Shown: positions 1-8,799, numbered from the stretch's first letter. The stretch is 64,000 bases of DNA from Billgrantia campisalis (GCF_022341425.1 NZ_JABFUC010000003.1:1-64000); one strand, 5' to 3'. Translations and numbers: made by a program. The notes: a model not told the origin generated them from the letters alone.

Positions 1-133
1 CTCGAACCTCGAACCTCGAACCTCGAACCTCGAACCTCGAACCTCGAACCTCGAACCTCGAACCTCGAACCTCGAACCTCGAACCTCGAACCTCGAACCT
101 CGAACCTCGAACCTCGAACCTTGAACCTCGAAC
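1..133. repeat. Heptamer tandem repeat, 19 copies of CTCGAAC
   Basis: Nineteen consecutive 7-bp units of CTCGAAC run from the window edge to base 133; copy 18 reads CTTGAAC. On the strand of the neighbouring ligase gene the unit is GTTCGAG, and the array begins 6 nt after that gene's TAA stop (140-142). The left boundary is outside the window. Related arrays lie at 10249-10373 and 15794-15863. Confidence 0.97.
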
Positions 134-139
134 CTCCTG

Positions 140-1831
140 TTATGCCAATCCCAGCTCGTGGGTGGCCTCCTCGCGCATCTTGAACTTCTGGATCTTGCCG
201 GTGACGGTCATCGGGAACTCATCGACGAACTTCACGTAGCGCGGCACCTTGTAGTGGGCGATCTTGCCTTTGCAGAATTCCTTCAGCTCGTCGCCGGTCA
301 ACTGCTGGCCTTCGCTCAACTTGACCCAGGCCATGACCTCCTCGCCGTATTTCTCGTCGGGCACACCGATGACCTGGACATCGGAGATGGCCGGGTGGGT
401 GTAGAGGAAGTCCTCAATCTCGCGCGGATAGATGTTCTCGCCGCCGCGGATGATCATGTCCTTAATGCGCCCGACGATGGCCACGTAGCCCTCTTCGTCC
501 ATGGTCGCCAGGTCGCCGGTGTGCATCCAGCCGGCGGCGTCGATGGACTTGTCGGTGGCTTCCGGGTTTTCCCAGTAGCCGAGCATCACGCTGTAGCCGC
601 GGGTACAGAGCTCGCCGGTCTCGCCGCGTGGGACCACGGCGCCGGTTTCCGGACTGACCAGCTTGACCTCCAGGTGGGGATGGATGGTGCCCACGGTGGT
701 CACGCGCTTATCCAGCGGCGCATCGGTCTGGGTCTGGAAGCTCACCGGGCTGGTCTCGGTCATGCCGTAGCAGATGGTGACGTCTTCCATGTTCATCTTG
801 TCGATGACCTGGCGCATCACCTCGATGGGGCAGATCGAGCCGGCCATGATGCCGGTGCGCAGTGTCGAGAGGTCGTACTGGGCGAAGTTCGGGTGCTCCA
901 GCTCGGCGATGAACATGGTCGGCACGCCGTACAGCGCCGTGGCCTTCTCGTCGGCCACCGCCTTGAGGGTCGCCTCCGGCTCGAAGCCGTCGCCCGGATA
1001 GATCATGGTGGCGCCGTGGGTCATGCAGCCCAGGTTGCCCATCACCATGCCGAAGCAGTGATAGAGCGGCACCGGGATCACCAGCCGGTCCTTCTCCGAG
1101 AAGCCCATGGTGCGGGCGACGAAGAAGCCGTTGTTGAGGATGTTGTGGTGGGAGAGGGTGGCGCCCTTGGGGGCCCCCGTGGTGCCTGAGGTGTACTGGA
1201 TGTTGATCGGCTCGTCGAACTGCAGGGTCGCCTGGATCTCGGCCAGGTGCTCGGCGGAGACCTCGTCGGCATGGGCGAGCATGCTCTGCCAGCTGAACAT
1301 GCCGGTCAACGCCCGGTCGGCGTCGAGGCAGATCACCCGCTTGAGCTCCGGCAGCTTGGCGCTGGTGAAGGTACTCGGTGCGCCGTCGCGCAGCTCTGGG
1401 GCCAGTTCGGCGAGGGTGGCGACATAGTCGGAGGCCTTGAACTTGCCCTGCAGGATCAACGTCGAGGTGCCGGACTGCTTGAGCGCGTACTCCAGCTCAT
1501 GGGTGCGGTAGCTGGGATTGATGTTGACCAGCACCGCGCCGATCTTGGCGGTGGCGAACTGGGTGATGGTCCACTCGGCGCAGTTGGGCGACCAGATGCC
1601 CACCCGGTCGCCCTTGTTGACCCCCAGCGCGAGCAGGGCGCGGGCCGCCTGATCCACCGCCTGCTGTAGCTCCTTCCAGGTGTAGCGCTGGTTCTGATGC
1701 AGGCTCAGCAGGGCGTCGCCGTCGGGAAAGCGTGAGACCGTCTCGTCGAAGCAGTCGCCGATGGTCTGGCCCTTGAGAGGCGTGTCGCTGGTGCCGCTGA
1801 CATAGCTGTTCTGGACGTGTTGGCGTGTCAT
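140..1831 (-). CDS. Acyl-CoA synthetase, ACSF2-like (AMP-binding family)
   Basis: Activates a carboxylic acid to its CoA thioester through an acyl-adenylate. The 563-aa protein carries the whole adenylate-forming fold: phosphate loop [11 protein letters not shown] at about residues 213-223, YGMTET near 360, [13 protein letters not shown] near 440, [16 protein letters not shown] near 460 and the C-terminal TGKIQK with its catalytic lysine. From memory, the N-terminal [15 protein letters not shown] block and the overall spacing match the ACSF2 medium-chain acyl-CoA synthetase group. The gene lies 124 bp downstream of the LiuR-type regulator on the same strand, so co-transcription is likely and the substrate may be a branched or medium-chain acid. 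The exact substrate cannot be read from sequence. A heptamer array begins 6 nt after the stop. Confidence 0.88.
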   Translation of the reverse strand: MTRQHVQNSYVSGTSDTPLKGQTIGDCFDETVSRFPDGDALLSLHQNQRYTWKELQQAVDQAARALLALGVNKGDRVGIWSPNCAEWTITQFATAKIGAVLVNINPSYRTHELEYALKQSGTSTLILQGKFKASDYVATLAELAPELRDGAPSTFTSAKLPELKRVICLDADRALTGMFSWQSMLAHADEVSAEHLAEIQATLQFDEPINIQYTSGTTGAPKGATLSHHNILNNGFFVARTMGFSEKDRLVIPVPLYHCFGMVMGNLGCMTHGATMIYPGDGFEPEATLKAVADEKATALYGVPTMFIAELEHPNFAQYDLSTLRTGIMAGSICPIEVMRQVIDKMNMEDVTICYGMTETSPVSFQTQTDAPLDKRVTTVGTIHPHLEVKLVSPETGAVVPRGETGELCTRGYSVMLGYWENPEATDKSIDAAGWMHTGDLATMDEEGYVAIVGRIKDMIIRGGENIYPREIEDFLYTHPAISDVQVIGVPDEKYGEEVMAWVKLSEGQQLTGDELKEFCKGKIAHYKVPRYVKFVDEFPMTVTGKIQKFKMREEATHELGLA

Positions 1832-1955
1832 CGTAGTACCCGTCTTGTTGTTGCGAAAGCGTGAAACTCGATTGTGTCGCTGGGCGCCTCGCCCTCGCTC
1901 GAGCGGACCCCGGCTGCAATGTTCGGGGTGGAGCCGTCACCCGGCAGGCGGTTGC

Positions 1956-2408
1956 TCAGTGCGACGGCGGGTCCTGGTCGAGCCGGCCGAGGACGTCGCG
2001 GGCGCGCGCCTCGACGTCATCGAGTTCGCGCTGCATCAGGCGAATGTCCTCGAGTTGACGCTCCATGTTGTGGCGCTTGTCGGCGAGGATCTCCAGCAGT
2101 CGCTTGAGCTGACGCGCGTTGCCGTCGGGCATGGCGTCGTACATCTCGATGACTTCGCGAATCTCGGCCAGGGAGAAGCCCAGTCGCTTGCCGCGCAGCG
2201 TCAGTTTCAGGCGCACCCGATCTTTTTCGTGATAGATGCGGGTCTGGCCGCGACGTTCCGGCGCCAGCAGACCTTCCTGCTCGTAGAAGCGGATGGTGCG
2301 CGGGGTCACCTCGAACATCCGGGCCAGTTCACCAATGGCGTAGGTGCGGCGCTGCCGTGGCAGGGTGCCGTTGACCGGGGGAGTGGCTTCCGGTTTGAGT
2401 GTGCTCAT
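1956..2408 (-). CDS. liuR: MerR-family regulator, LiuR type
   Basis: A 150-aa transcription regulator. The winged helix-turn-helix occupies about residues 22-90 (YAIGELARMFEVTPRTIRFYEQEGLL, then GQTRIY), followed by a helical dimerisation region with a MerR-like coiled coil (about 95-145). The cysteines typical of metal-sensing MerR proteins are absent, which fits the LiuR group that controls branched-chain amino acid and acyl-CoA catabolism in proteobacteria. It has an AGGAAGG ribosome site just upstream of its ATG. It is divergent from a valine-degradation operon, and an imperfect palindrome at 2479-2494 in the shared promoter region looks like the known LiuR site, so autoregulation and control of the operon are inferred. 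The symbol rests on family and context. Confidence 0.8.
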   Translation of the reverse strand: MSTLKPEATPPVNGTLPRQRRTYAIGELARMFEVTPRTIRFYEQEGLLAPERRGQTRIYHEKDRVRLKLTLRGKRLGFSLAEIREVIEMYDAMPDGNARQLKRLLEILADKRHNMERQLEDIRLMQRELDDVEARARDVLGRLDQDPPSH

Positions 2409-2478
2409 CGCTACCTTCCTGTGACTGGGCGGGCCGTCCTGCGGTCTTGCTCCACCTAAACCGCAACACTAGACGACG

Positions 2479-2494
2479 TTGACGTTAACGTAAA
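2479..2494. promoter_or_regulatory. Candidate LiuR operator
   Basis: TTGACGTTAACGTAAA is an inverted repeat with one mismatched pair, in the divergent region between liuR and the isobutyryl-CoA dehydrogenase gene. It closely resembles the TTKACGT..ACGTMAA palindromes reported for LiuR in comparative-genomic work. Binding is inferred. Confidence 0.7.
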
Positions 2495-2498
2495 GTGC

Positions 2499-2527
2499 TT
2501 GTCGACCAAGGGTGGAGTACGTTAAAA
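2499..2527 (+). promoter_or_regulatory. Candidate sigma-70 promoter of the valine operon
   Basis: TTGTCG (2499-2504) and TTAAAA (2522-2527) are separated by 17 bp and face the isobutyryl-CoA dehydrogenase gene. The candidate LiuR site lies just upstream and a second palindrome overlaps the downstream edge. The assignment rests on hexamer match and spacing only. Confidence 0.4.
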
Positions 2528-2545
2528 CCTAGCAAGTGCTAGGTT
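2526..2545. promoter_or_regulatory. Perfect 9-bp inverted repeat, operator-like
   Basis: AACCTAGCA, a 2-nt centre AG, then TGCTAGGTT. Both arms are perfect and the site overlaps the end of the candidate -10 box, so a bound protein would block initiation. Size and symmetry resemble TetR-family operators. No TetR gene is in the window, so the regulator is unknown. Confidence 0.6.
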
Positions 2546-2595
2546 GGTAGGGCCGGGCCGGCTACTGACAGTCCGCCGATGTTCTACCAAGCTGT

Positions 2596-2652
2596 TGTTT
2601 CCAGAACCCTGAATTGTTTCTAGGGCTCTGAAGCGTTTCCTGACCCTTGAAG
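2596..2652 (+). repeat. Three approximate 19-bp direct repeats in a leader
   Basis: Units start at 2596, 2615 and 2634 with the pattern YGTTTC.(A/T)G..C(C/T)(C/T)TGAA(G/T). They fill most of the leader between the putative promoter and the ribosome site of the isobutyryl-CoA dehydrogenase gene. Their function is unknown. Confidence 0.65.
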
Positions 2653-2674
2653 CCGCAACCATGAGGATACCCCG

Positions 2675-3841
2675 ATGGATTTCTCTCTGACCGATGACCA
2701 GAAGGCGCTAGTCCAGGCGGCTGCCGACTTCTCCAAAGCCGAGCTGGCGGACCATGCCGCGGAGTGGGATGCCACCTCGCATTTCCCGGTCGATGTCATT
2801 CGCCGTGCCGGAGAAGCGGGGTTCCTCGGCATCTATACACCAGAGGAGCAGGGGGGCATGGGGCTGTCCCGCCTGGATGCCTCGCTGATCTTCGAACAGC
2901 TTTCCCAGGGCTGTATCGCCACCACCGCTTATTTGACCATTCACAACATGGTCACCTGGATGATGGCTACCTGGGGAGAGGATGCGCTGCGTGAGCGCTT
3001 CGTGCCGGGCATGATAGCAGGCGAGCTGCTGGGGTCGTACTGTCTGACCGAGCCTGGCTCGGGCTCCGATGCTGCCAGCCTGCGCACCAAGGCCGTGCGT
3101 GACGGCGACGACTACCTGATCAGCGGCTCCAAGATGTTCATTTCGGGGGCCGGCGCCACCGATATGCTGGTGGTGATGGCGCGTACCGGTGAACCTAACA
3201 GTGGCGCGGCGGGCGTATCGGCCATCGCCGTGCCGGCCGATGCCGCCGGCATCGAGTACGGCAAGAATGAAGAGAAGATGGGCTGGAAGAGCCAGCCGAC
3301 TCGTCTGATCAGCTTCGACAACGTGCGCGTGCCGGTGGCCAATCGTCTGGGCGCCGAGGGCGAGGGCTTCAAGCTGGCCATGAAGGGGCTTGACGGCGGT
3401 CGTCTGAATATTGCCAGCTGTTCCCTGGGTGCCGCCCAGCAGGCCCTGACCCTGGCTCGCGACTACATGGCCGACCGCAAGCAGTTCGGTCGCGAGCTTT
3501 CGAGCTTCCAGGCGCTGCAGTTCAAGCTCGCCGACATGGCCACCGAGCTGACCGCGGCGCGGCTGATGGTGCGTCATGCCGCCTGGCGCCTCGACCACAA
3601 CGACCCCGAGGCCACTGTCTACTGTGCCATGGCCAAGCGGCATGCCACCGACATGGGGTTCACGCTGTGCAACGACGCCCTTCAGCTGCACGGTGGCTAC
3701 GGCTATATCAAGGAGTACCCGCTGGAGCGCCTGGTGCGCGATACCCGGGTGCATCAGATTCTCGAGGGCACCAACGAGATCATGCGCGTGATCGTGGCCC
3801 GCCGCCTGCTGGCGGACGGCGTGATCGAGGCGCTTCAATAA
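2675..3841 (+). CDS. Isobutyryl-CoA dehydrogenase-like acyl-CoA dehydrogenase
   Basis: FAD-dependent alpha,beta-dehydrogenation of a short branched acyl-CoA, probably isobutyryl-CoA to methacrylyl-CoA, with electrons passed to ETF. The 388-aa protein has the full acyl-CoA dehydrogenase layout: N-terminal helical domain (1-120), central beta domain with CLTEPGSGSD, and C-terminal domain with DRKQFGRELSSFQ, LQLHGGYGYIKEYP and HQILEGTNEIMRVI, whose Glu364 sits at the usual catalytic position. A GAGGA site precedes the ATG. It is followed by genes for the hydrolase and dehydrogenase steps unique to valine breakdown, which supports the substrate. A related short-branched-chain role (2-methylbutyryl-CoA) cannot be excluded. 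Confidence 0.88.
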   Translation: MDFSLTDDQKALVQAAADFSKAELADHAAEWDATSHFPVDVIRRAGEAGFLGIYTPEEQGGMGLSRLDASLIFEQLSQGCIATTAYLTIHNMVTWMMATWGEDALRERFVPGMIAGELLGSYCLTEPGSGSDAASLRTKAVRDGDDYLISGSKMFISGAGATDMLVVMARTGEPNSGAAGVSAIAVPADAAGIEYGKNEEKMGWKSQPTRLISFDNVRVPVANRLGAEGEGFKLAMKGLDGGRLNIASCSLGAAQQALTLARDYMADRKQFGRELSSFQALQFKLADMATELTAARLMVRHAAWRLDHNDPEATVYCAMAKRHATDMGFTLCNDALQLHGGYGYIKEYPLERLVRDTRVHQILEGTNEIMRVIVARRLLADGVIEALQ

Positions 3842-3874
3842 CTATCAGGACAAAAACAGTCAGGAGACATTCGC

Positions 3875-5029
3875 ATGACGGATCTTGCGGTCATCTTCGA
3901 TGAACTGCCCACCCGGGACGGGGGCCGAATCGGCGTGGCCACCCTCAACGCCCCCAAGTCGCTCAACGCCCTGTCGCTGGAGATGGCTCAGCAGCTATTG
4001 GCCAAGCTCGACGCCTGGGCGGTGGATCGCAGCGTGGTGGCGGTATGGCTGGAGGGCGCCGGTGACAAGGCCTTCTGTGCGGGCGGCGATATCGTCGCGC
4101 TGTATCGCTCCATGACCGAGGAGGGCGAGAATCGTGGTGCCGGGCGCGACAGCGTCTTCGCCGAGACCTACTTCACCGCCGAATATCGCCTCGACTACCG
4201 GATCCACACCTATCCTAAGCCGCTGCTGCTGTGGGGCGACGGTATCGTGATGGGCGGCGGCCTGGGCCTGATGGCGGGGGCTTCCCAGCGGCTGGTCACC
4301 GAAACCACGCGGATCGCCATGCCGGAGATCACCATCGGCCTGTATCCCGATATCGGGGCGAGTTGGTTTCTCAACCGCATGCCGACCGGGGTCGGCGCCT
4401 ACCTGGGGCTGACCGGTGCCCAGCTCAATGCCCGTGATGCGCTGGACCTGGGCATGGCCGACCACTTCGTGCCGCGGGAATGCCGCGAGGCGCTGCTGGA
4501 GGCGCTTGCCGAGGCGGACTACGGCACGCGCAGCCTGCGGGATCTGCGCGCCGGTGTGCAGACGGCCCTCGACGAGATGGAGGATCGCGCCCAGGCGCCC
4601 GAGCCTCAGGTGTGGCCGCGCCTCGATCATATTCAGGCGCTGGTGGGGCAGGTGGATGCCGCCAGCGCGGTGCAGCGCATCCTGCACGATGCCCCCGAGG
4701 ATGCCTGGCTCGCCGCCAATCGGGCGCGCCTCGAGGCGGGCAGCCCGATGAGTGCGCACCTGGTCTGGCGCATGCTCGAGCGACACGCCCATACCAGCCT
4801 GGCCGACGCCTTCCGCGATGAGCTGAACCTCTCGGTGCAGTGCTGCCGTCAGGGCGATATCGCCGAGGGGGTGCGGGCGCTGTTGATCGACAAGGACAAG
4901 ATGCCGCGCTGGCAGCATGCGGATGCGGCCAGCGTGCCGGAGGCCGATATCCAGGCGCTGATGACGCCGATGTGGAGCGATGAGGCGCATCCGCTGCGGG
5001 ATCTTGGCTATGGGCAGCGGGTCAGCTGA
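3875..5029 (+). CDS. 3-hydroxyisobutyryl-CoA hydrolase (HIBCH-like)
   Basis: Hydrolyses 3-hydroxyisobutyryl-CoA to free 3-hydroxyisobutyrate and CoA in valine degradation. The 384-aa length is typical of HIBCH and much longer than a plain enoyl-CoA hydratase (about 260 aa). It belongs to the crotonase fold, with oxyanion-hole segments KAFCAGGDIVALY near residue 65 and GIVMGGGLGLMAGASQRL near 125, and the MPEITIGLYPDIGASWFL block near 150 that is characteristic of HIBCH; the glutamate and aspartate of this block are the expected catalytic residues. An AGGAGA ribosome site lies just upstream. It sits 33 bp after the dehydrogenase gene and is followed by 3-hydroxyisobutyrate dehydrogenase, so the three form an operon. 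Confidence 0.9.
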   Translation: MTDLAVIFDELPTRDGGRIGVATLNAPKSLNALSLEMAQQLLAKLDAWAVDRSVVAVWLEGAGDKAFCAGGDIVALYRSMTEEGENRGAGRDSVFAETYFTAEYRLDYRIHTYPKPLLLWGDGIVMGGGLGLMAGASQRLVTETTRIAMPEITIGLYPDIGASWFLNRMPTGVGAYLGLTGAQLNARDALDLGMADHFVPRECREALLEALAEADYGTRSLRDLRAGVQTALDEMEDRAQAPEPQVWPRLDHIQALVGQVDAASAVQRILHDAPEDAWLAANRARLEAGSPMSAHLVWRMLERHAHTSLADAFRDELNLSVQCCRQGDIAEGVRALLIDKDKMPRWQHADAASVPEADIQALMTPMWSDEAHPLRDLGYGQRVS

Positions 5030-5094
5030 TGTCTGGCCCAGGCTCAAAAACGCGATACGACCACAATCAATAACGACATTCAGGAGCCACACGC

Positions 5095-5997
5095 ATGAAA
5101 ATCGCCTTCATTGGTCTAGGTAACATGGGCGCGCCGATGGCGACCAACCTGGTCAAGGCCGGCCACGAGGTCGGCGTCTTCGACCTGGTCGATAGCGCCA
5201 TGAAAGCGCTGGAAGCGGCCGGTGCCCAGGCCTGTGCCAGCGCCCAGAGCGCTGCCAGCGGCGCCGAGGTGATCATCTCGATGCTGCCGGCCGGCCAGCA
5301 TGTGCGCCGCCTCTATCTGGGGCGCGACGAGTCACCGGGGCTGTTCGATGCCCTGGAAGGCAAGCCGCTGATCATCGATGCCTCCACCATCTCGCCGGAC
5401 GATGCCCGCTTTGTCGGCGACGCTGCGGCCAAGCGCGGCCTGACCTATCTGGACGCGCCGGTCTCCGGCGGGGTGGGCGGCGCCCAGGCGGGCACCCTGA
5501 CCTTTATCGTGGGCGGCGACGCGGCCGGTTTCGAGCAGGCCAAACCGGTGCTCGAGGGCATGGGCAAGAACATCTTCCACGCCGGTGGCATCGGCGCCGG
5601 CCAGGTGGCCAAGATCTGTAACAACATGCTGCTGGGCATCCTGATGAGCGGTACCGCCGAGGCCCTGGGGCTGGGGGTCAAGAATGGGCTCGACCCGGCG
5701 GTGCTCTCTGAGATCATGAAGCAGAGCAGCGGCGGCAACTGGGCGCTCAACGTCTACAATCCCTGGCCGGGTGTGATGGAGGGCTCGGCGGCCTCCCGCG
5801 ACTATCAGGGCGGCTTTCTGACCGATCTCATGGCCAAGGACCTGGGCCTGGCCTGGGAGCTGGCGCTGGGCTCCAAGGCCACCGTGCCCATGGGCTCCCA
5901 GGCCCGCAACCTGTTCGCCCTGCACGCCGCCCAGGGCAATGGCCAGCTCGACTTCTCCAGTATTCAGAAGCTCTATCGCGCGGGGGAAGAGGATTGA
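5095..5997 (+). CDS. mmsB: 3-hydroxyisobutyrate dehydrogenase
   Basis: NAD-dependent oxidation of 3-hydroxyisobutyrate to methylmalonate semialdehyde, the last dedicated step of the operon. The 300-aa beta-hydroxyacid dehydrogenase shows the Rossmann motif FIGLGNMGAPMA (residues 5-16), the substrate-binding signature DAPVSGGVGGAQAGTLT (120-136), the catalytic lysine K173 in GQVAKICNNM, and KDLGLA near the C-terminus. It starts 65 bp after the hydrolase gene with an AGGAG site. No methylmalonate-semialdehyde dehydrogenase (mmsA) is in the window, so that step must be encoded elsewhere. A strong hairpin follows the gene. Confidence 0.92.
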   Translation: MKIAFIGLGNMGAPMATNLVKAGHEVGVFDLVDSAMKALEAAGAQACASAQSAASGAEVIISMLPAGQHVRRLYLGRDESPGLFDALEGKPLIIDASTISPDDARFVGDAAAKRGLTYLDAPVSGGVGGAQAGTLTFIVGGDAAGFEQAKPVLEGMGKNIFHAGGIGAGQVAKICNNMLLGILMSGTAEALGLGVKNGLDPAVLSEIMKQSSGGNWALNVYNPWPGVMEGSAASRDYQGGFLTDLMAKDLGLAWELALGSKATVPMGSQARNLFALHAAQGNGQLDFSSIQKLYRAGEED

Positions 5998-6087
5998 AGG
6001 GAGAGGGCTTCCTTCAATGCGGTAGTTGAGACCTTGTGAGAGCGCGGCCAGGCGCCCCGGCAAGGCGCCTTTTGGCACGGCTTCGGG

Positions 6088-6113
6088 AAACGGGCACAAT
6101 CGTGTGCCCGTTT
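6088..6113 (+). terminator. Intrinsic terminator after the valine operon
   Basis: AAACGGGCACA, loop ATCG, then TGTGCCCGTTT: an 11-bp perfect stem ending in a T run, 90 bp past the mmsB stop and 17 bp before the MATE start codon. Confidence 0.8.
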
Positions 6114-6129
6114 TCCGTCGAGAGCCCAG

Positions 6130-7512
6130 ATGAGCGTACCCACACCCCCGACTTCAGCCGCAGCGCCGCGCCGGCCGGTCCGCCGCGAACTCCTCGAAGG
6201 CCCGATTGCCCTGACCCTGCTGCGCAAGAGCCTGCCGGTGGCCGCGGGCATGATCGCGATGCTCAGCTTCAACCTGGTCGACGCCTGGTTCATCGCCCGC
6301 CTGGGCACCGAGCCGCTGGCGGCGGTCTCGTTTACCTTTCCGGTGGTGTTCACGGTGATCAGCCTGGCCATCGGACTGGGCATCGGCACCTCGGCGGTGG
6401 TGGGGCGGCGCCTGGGGCAGGGGGATCTCGACACGGTGCGCCGCCGCGCGACCGATGCCGCACTGCTGGCGCTGGCCGTGGGGCTGGGCGTTAGCCTGCT
6501 GGGCCTGGCGACCCTGGAGCCGCTGTTCCGCCTGCTCGGCGCCGACGCCGCCCTGATGCCCCATGTGCGCGACTACATGGGCATCTGGTACCTGGGCGCC
6601 GCCATGGTGATCGTGCCCAGGGTGCTCAACAGCGTGCTGCGCGCCCAGGGCAACACCCTGATTCCGGGGCTGATGATGGCCCTGGCGGCGCTGCTCAACG
6701 GTCTGCTCGACTGGCTGCTGATCTTTGGCAAGGGGCCCTTTCCGGCCCTCGGCGTCCAGGGGGCGGCGCTGGCCACGGTGCTCAGCTGGGGACTGATGAC
6801 CCTGGCTCTGCTGTGGCAGCGCGAGCTGCGCGATTGCCTGGACCTGCGTCGGATGAGCGGGGCGGAGCTGCTTGCGTCCTGGCGGGAGCTGTCGCGGATC
6901 GCCCTGCCGGCGGCCATCACCAGCGTGTTCACCCCGCTGGCCATGGCGGTGCTTACCCGTATCGTGGCCGGCCACGGCCATCCTGCCGTGGCCGCCTTCG
7001 GGGTGGGCACACGCATCGATGCCATCGCCCAGATCGCCGTGCTGGCGCTTTCCATGACGCTGCCACCGCTGGTCAGTCAGAACCTGGGCGCCGGCCAACC
7101 CGAGCGGGTGCGTCGCGCCATCCTCGGCTGCTTCCTGTTCGTGCTGGTGTGGCAGTTCGGCGTCTGGCTGCTGCTGCAGGCCCTGGCCCCCTGGCTGGTG
7201 GGCAGCTATGCCGAGGGTGAGGCCATGGCCGGCGTGCTGCGCTCCTTCCTGTGGTGGGTACCGCTGGGCCTGGGTGCCCAGGGCGTGGTGATCCTGGCGG
7301 TCTCATCACTCAATGCGCTGCATGAACCCGCTCGCGCCATGCGGCTATCGGTGATACGGCTGTTCGTGCTGAGCGTGCCGCTGGCCTGGCTGGGCGGCTG
7401 GCTGATTGGCACCAGCGGAATCTTCCTCGGCATGCTGATCGCCAATGCGGTGATGGCGATGCTCGCCTGGTGGCAGCTGCGGCGTCGGCTCGATGTGATC
7501 CCCGTCGGCTGA
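6130..7512 (+). CDS. MATE-family multidrug/cation antiporter
   Basis: Inner-membrane exporter of the multidrug and toxic compound extrusion family, driven by a Na+ or H+ gradient. The 460-aa protein is of normal length and shows two homologous bundles of about six membrane segments each. The first holds the typical N-terminal stretch LLRKSLPVAAGMIAMLSFNLVDAWFIARLGTEPLAAVSF (given here for its family pattern: helix 1, then the D.wfi..LG..alaA box) and a VLRAQGNTLIPG loop. The second holds FGVGTRIDAIAQIAVLALS and QNLGAGQPERVRRA. No regulator is adjacent and the gene appears to be transcribed alone, after the upstream terminator. The substrate is unknown. Confidence 0.9.
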   Translation: MSVPTPPTSAAAPRRPVRRELLEGPIALTLLRKSLPVAAGMIAMLSFNLVDAWFIARLGTEPLAAVSFTFPVVFTVISLAIGLGIGTSAVVGRRLGQGDLDTVRRRATDAALLALAVGLGVSLLGLATLEPLFRLLGADAALMPHVRDYMGIWYLGAAMVIVPRVLNSVLRAQGNTLIPGLMMALAALLNGLLDWLLIFGKGPFPALGVQGAALATVLSWGLMTLALLWQRELRDCLDLRRMSGAELLASWRELSRIALPAAITSVFTPLAMAVLTRIVAGHGHPAVAAFGVGTRIDAIAQIAVLALSMTLPPLVSQNLGAGQPERVRRAILGCFLFVLVWQFGVWLLLQALAPWLVGSYAEGEAMAGVLRSFLWWVPLGLGAQGVVILAVSSLNALHEPARAMRLSVIRLFVLSVPLAWLGGWLIGTSGIFLGMLIANAVMAMLAWWQLRRRLDVIPVG

Positions 7513-7553
7513 GCGAAATCGGGCCACGACGAAAGAAAACTTGCGCCGGGGGG

Positions 7554-7596
7554 TTGGCAGTGTCGGCTTATTGGTCTACATTTTAAAAAAATGTAG
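7554..7596 (+). promoter_or_regulatory. Promoter with overlapping operator palindrome upstream of glutaryl-CoA dehydrogenase
   Basis: TTGGCA (7554-7559), 17-bp spacer, TACATT (7577-7582). The -10 box lies inside a perfect 9-bp inverted repeat, CTACATTTT (7576-7584), AAA, AAAATGTAG (7588-7596), placing an operator exactly on the start region. An AGGAG ribosome site follows at 7607-7611. The regulator is not in the window. Confidence 0.65.
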
Positions 7597-7617
7597 AAAT
7601 TAAATCAGGAGCCCGCC

Positions 7618-8799
7618 ATGAGTCAGATCACCCCCGTCACCTGGGAAGACCCCTTCCGCCTGATCGACCAGCTCGACGAAGACGAGCGCATGGTCCACCG
7701 GACCGCCCACGACTACTGCCAGGAGAAGCTGCTGCCGCGGGTGCTGGAAGCCAACCGTCACGAGGTCTTCCATCGTGAGATCATGAACGAGATGGGCGAG
7801 CTGGGCCTGCTCGGTGCCACCATCGACGGCTACGGCTGTGCCGGCATGAACTACGTCAGCTACGGCCTGATCGCCCGGGAGGTGGAGCGGGTCGACTCCG
7901 GCTACCGCAGTGCCATGAGCGTCCAGTCGAGCCTGGTGATGTACCCCATCCATGCCTTCGGCAGCGAGGCCCAGCGCGAGAAGTACCTGCCCAAGCTGGC
8001 CAGCGGTGAGTGGGTCGGCTGCTTCGGCCTCACCGAGCCGGACTTTGGCTCCGACCCGGGCGGCATGGTGACCCGCGCCACCCGCACCGACGGCGGCTGG
8101 CGTCTCAACGGCACCAAGACCTGGATCACCAACTCCCCCATCGCCGACGTCTTCGTGGTGTGGGCCAAGGACGATGAAGGCGTGATCAACGGCTTCATCC
8201 TCGAAAAGGGCATGCAGGGGCTGTCGGCGCCGAAGATCGAGGGCAAATTCAGCCTGCGCGCCTCCATCACCGGCCAGATCGCCATGCAGGACGTGGAGGT
8301 CTCCGATGACCAGCGCCTGCCCAATGTCACCGGGCTCAAGGGACCCTTCTCCTGCCTCAACCGGGCGCGCTTCGGCATCGCCTGGGGGGCCATGGGCGCC
8401 GCCGAGGCGTGCTGGCATGCCGCGCGTGACTACACCCTGGAGCGCAAGCAGTTCGGCCGCCCGCTGGCCGCCAATCAGCTGATCCAGAAGAAGCTCGCCG
8501 ACATGCAGACCGAGATCGCCCTCGGCCTTCAGGCGGCGCTGCGGGTCGGGCGCATGATCGACGACGGCCAGCTGGTGCCCGAGGCGATCTCGCTGATCAA
8601 GCGCAACAACTGCGGCAAGGCGCTGGATATCGCCCGGGTGGCGCGTGACATGCACGGCGGCAACGGTATCGCCGACGAGTACCACGTGATTCGCCACATG
8701 ATGAACCTCGAGGCGGTGAACACCTATGAGGGCACCCACGACGTCCATGCGCTGATTCTGGGGCGGGCCCAGACCGGACTGCAGGCCTTTACTGGCTGA
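7618..8799 (+). CDS. gcdH: Glutaryl-CoA dehydrogenase
   Basis: Converts glutaryl-CoA to crotonyl-CoA and CO2, passing electrons to ETF. The 393-aa protein matches the glutaryl-CoA dehydrogenase branch of the acyl-CoA dehydrogenase family: [27 protein letters not shown] near residue 85 (family block), [55 protein letters not shown], and C-terminal [17 protein letters not shown] with catalytic Glu371. The next gene is a class III CoA-transferase of the kind that activates glutarate, supporting glutarate (lysine or dicarboxylate) catabolism. A second gene of the same type is at 47860. A palindromic operator overlaps its promoter. Confidence 0.92.
   Translation: MSQITPVTWEDPFRLIDQLDEDERMVHRTAHDYCQEKLLPRVLEANRHEVFHREIMNEMGELGLLGATIDGYGCAGMNYVSYGLIAREVERVDSGYRSAMSVQSSLVMYPIHAFGSEAQREKYLPKLASGEWVGCFGLTEPDFGSDPGGMVTRATRTDGGWRLNGTKTWITNSPIADVFVVWAKDDEGVINGFILEKGMQGLSAPKIEGKFSLRASITGQIAMQDVEVSDDQRLPNVTGLKGPFSCLNRARFGIAWGAMGAAEACWHAARDYTLERKQFGRPLAANQLIQKKLADMQTEIALGLQAALRVGRMIDDGQLVPEAISLIKRNNCGKALDIARVARDMHGGNGIADEYHVIRHMMNLEAVNTYEGTHDVHALILGRAQTGLQAFTG

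Noticed and set aside
1..133. CRISPR array at the left edge
   Set aside because: The repeats are 7 bp and directly adjacent with no spacers, and no cas gene is present.
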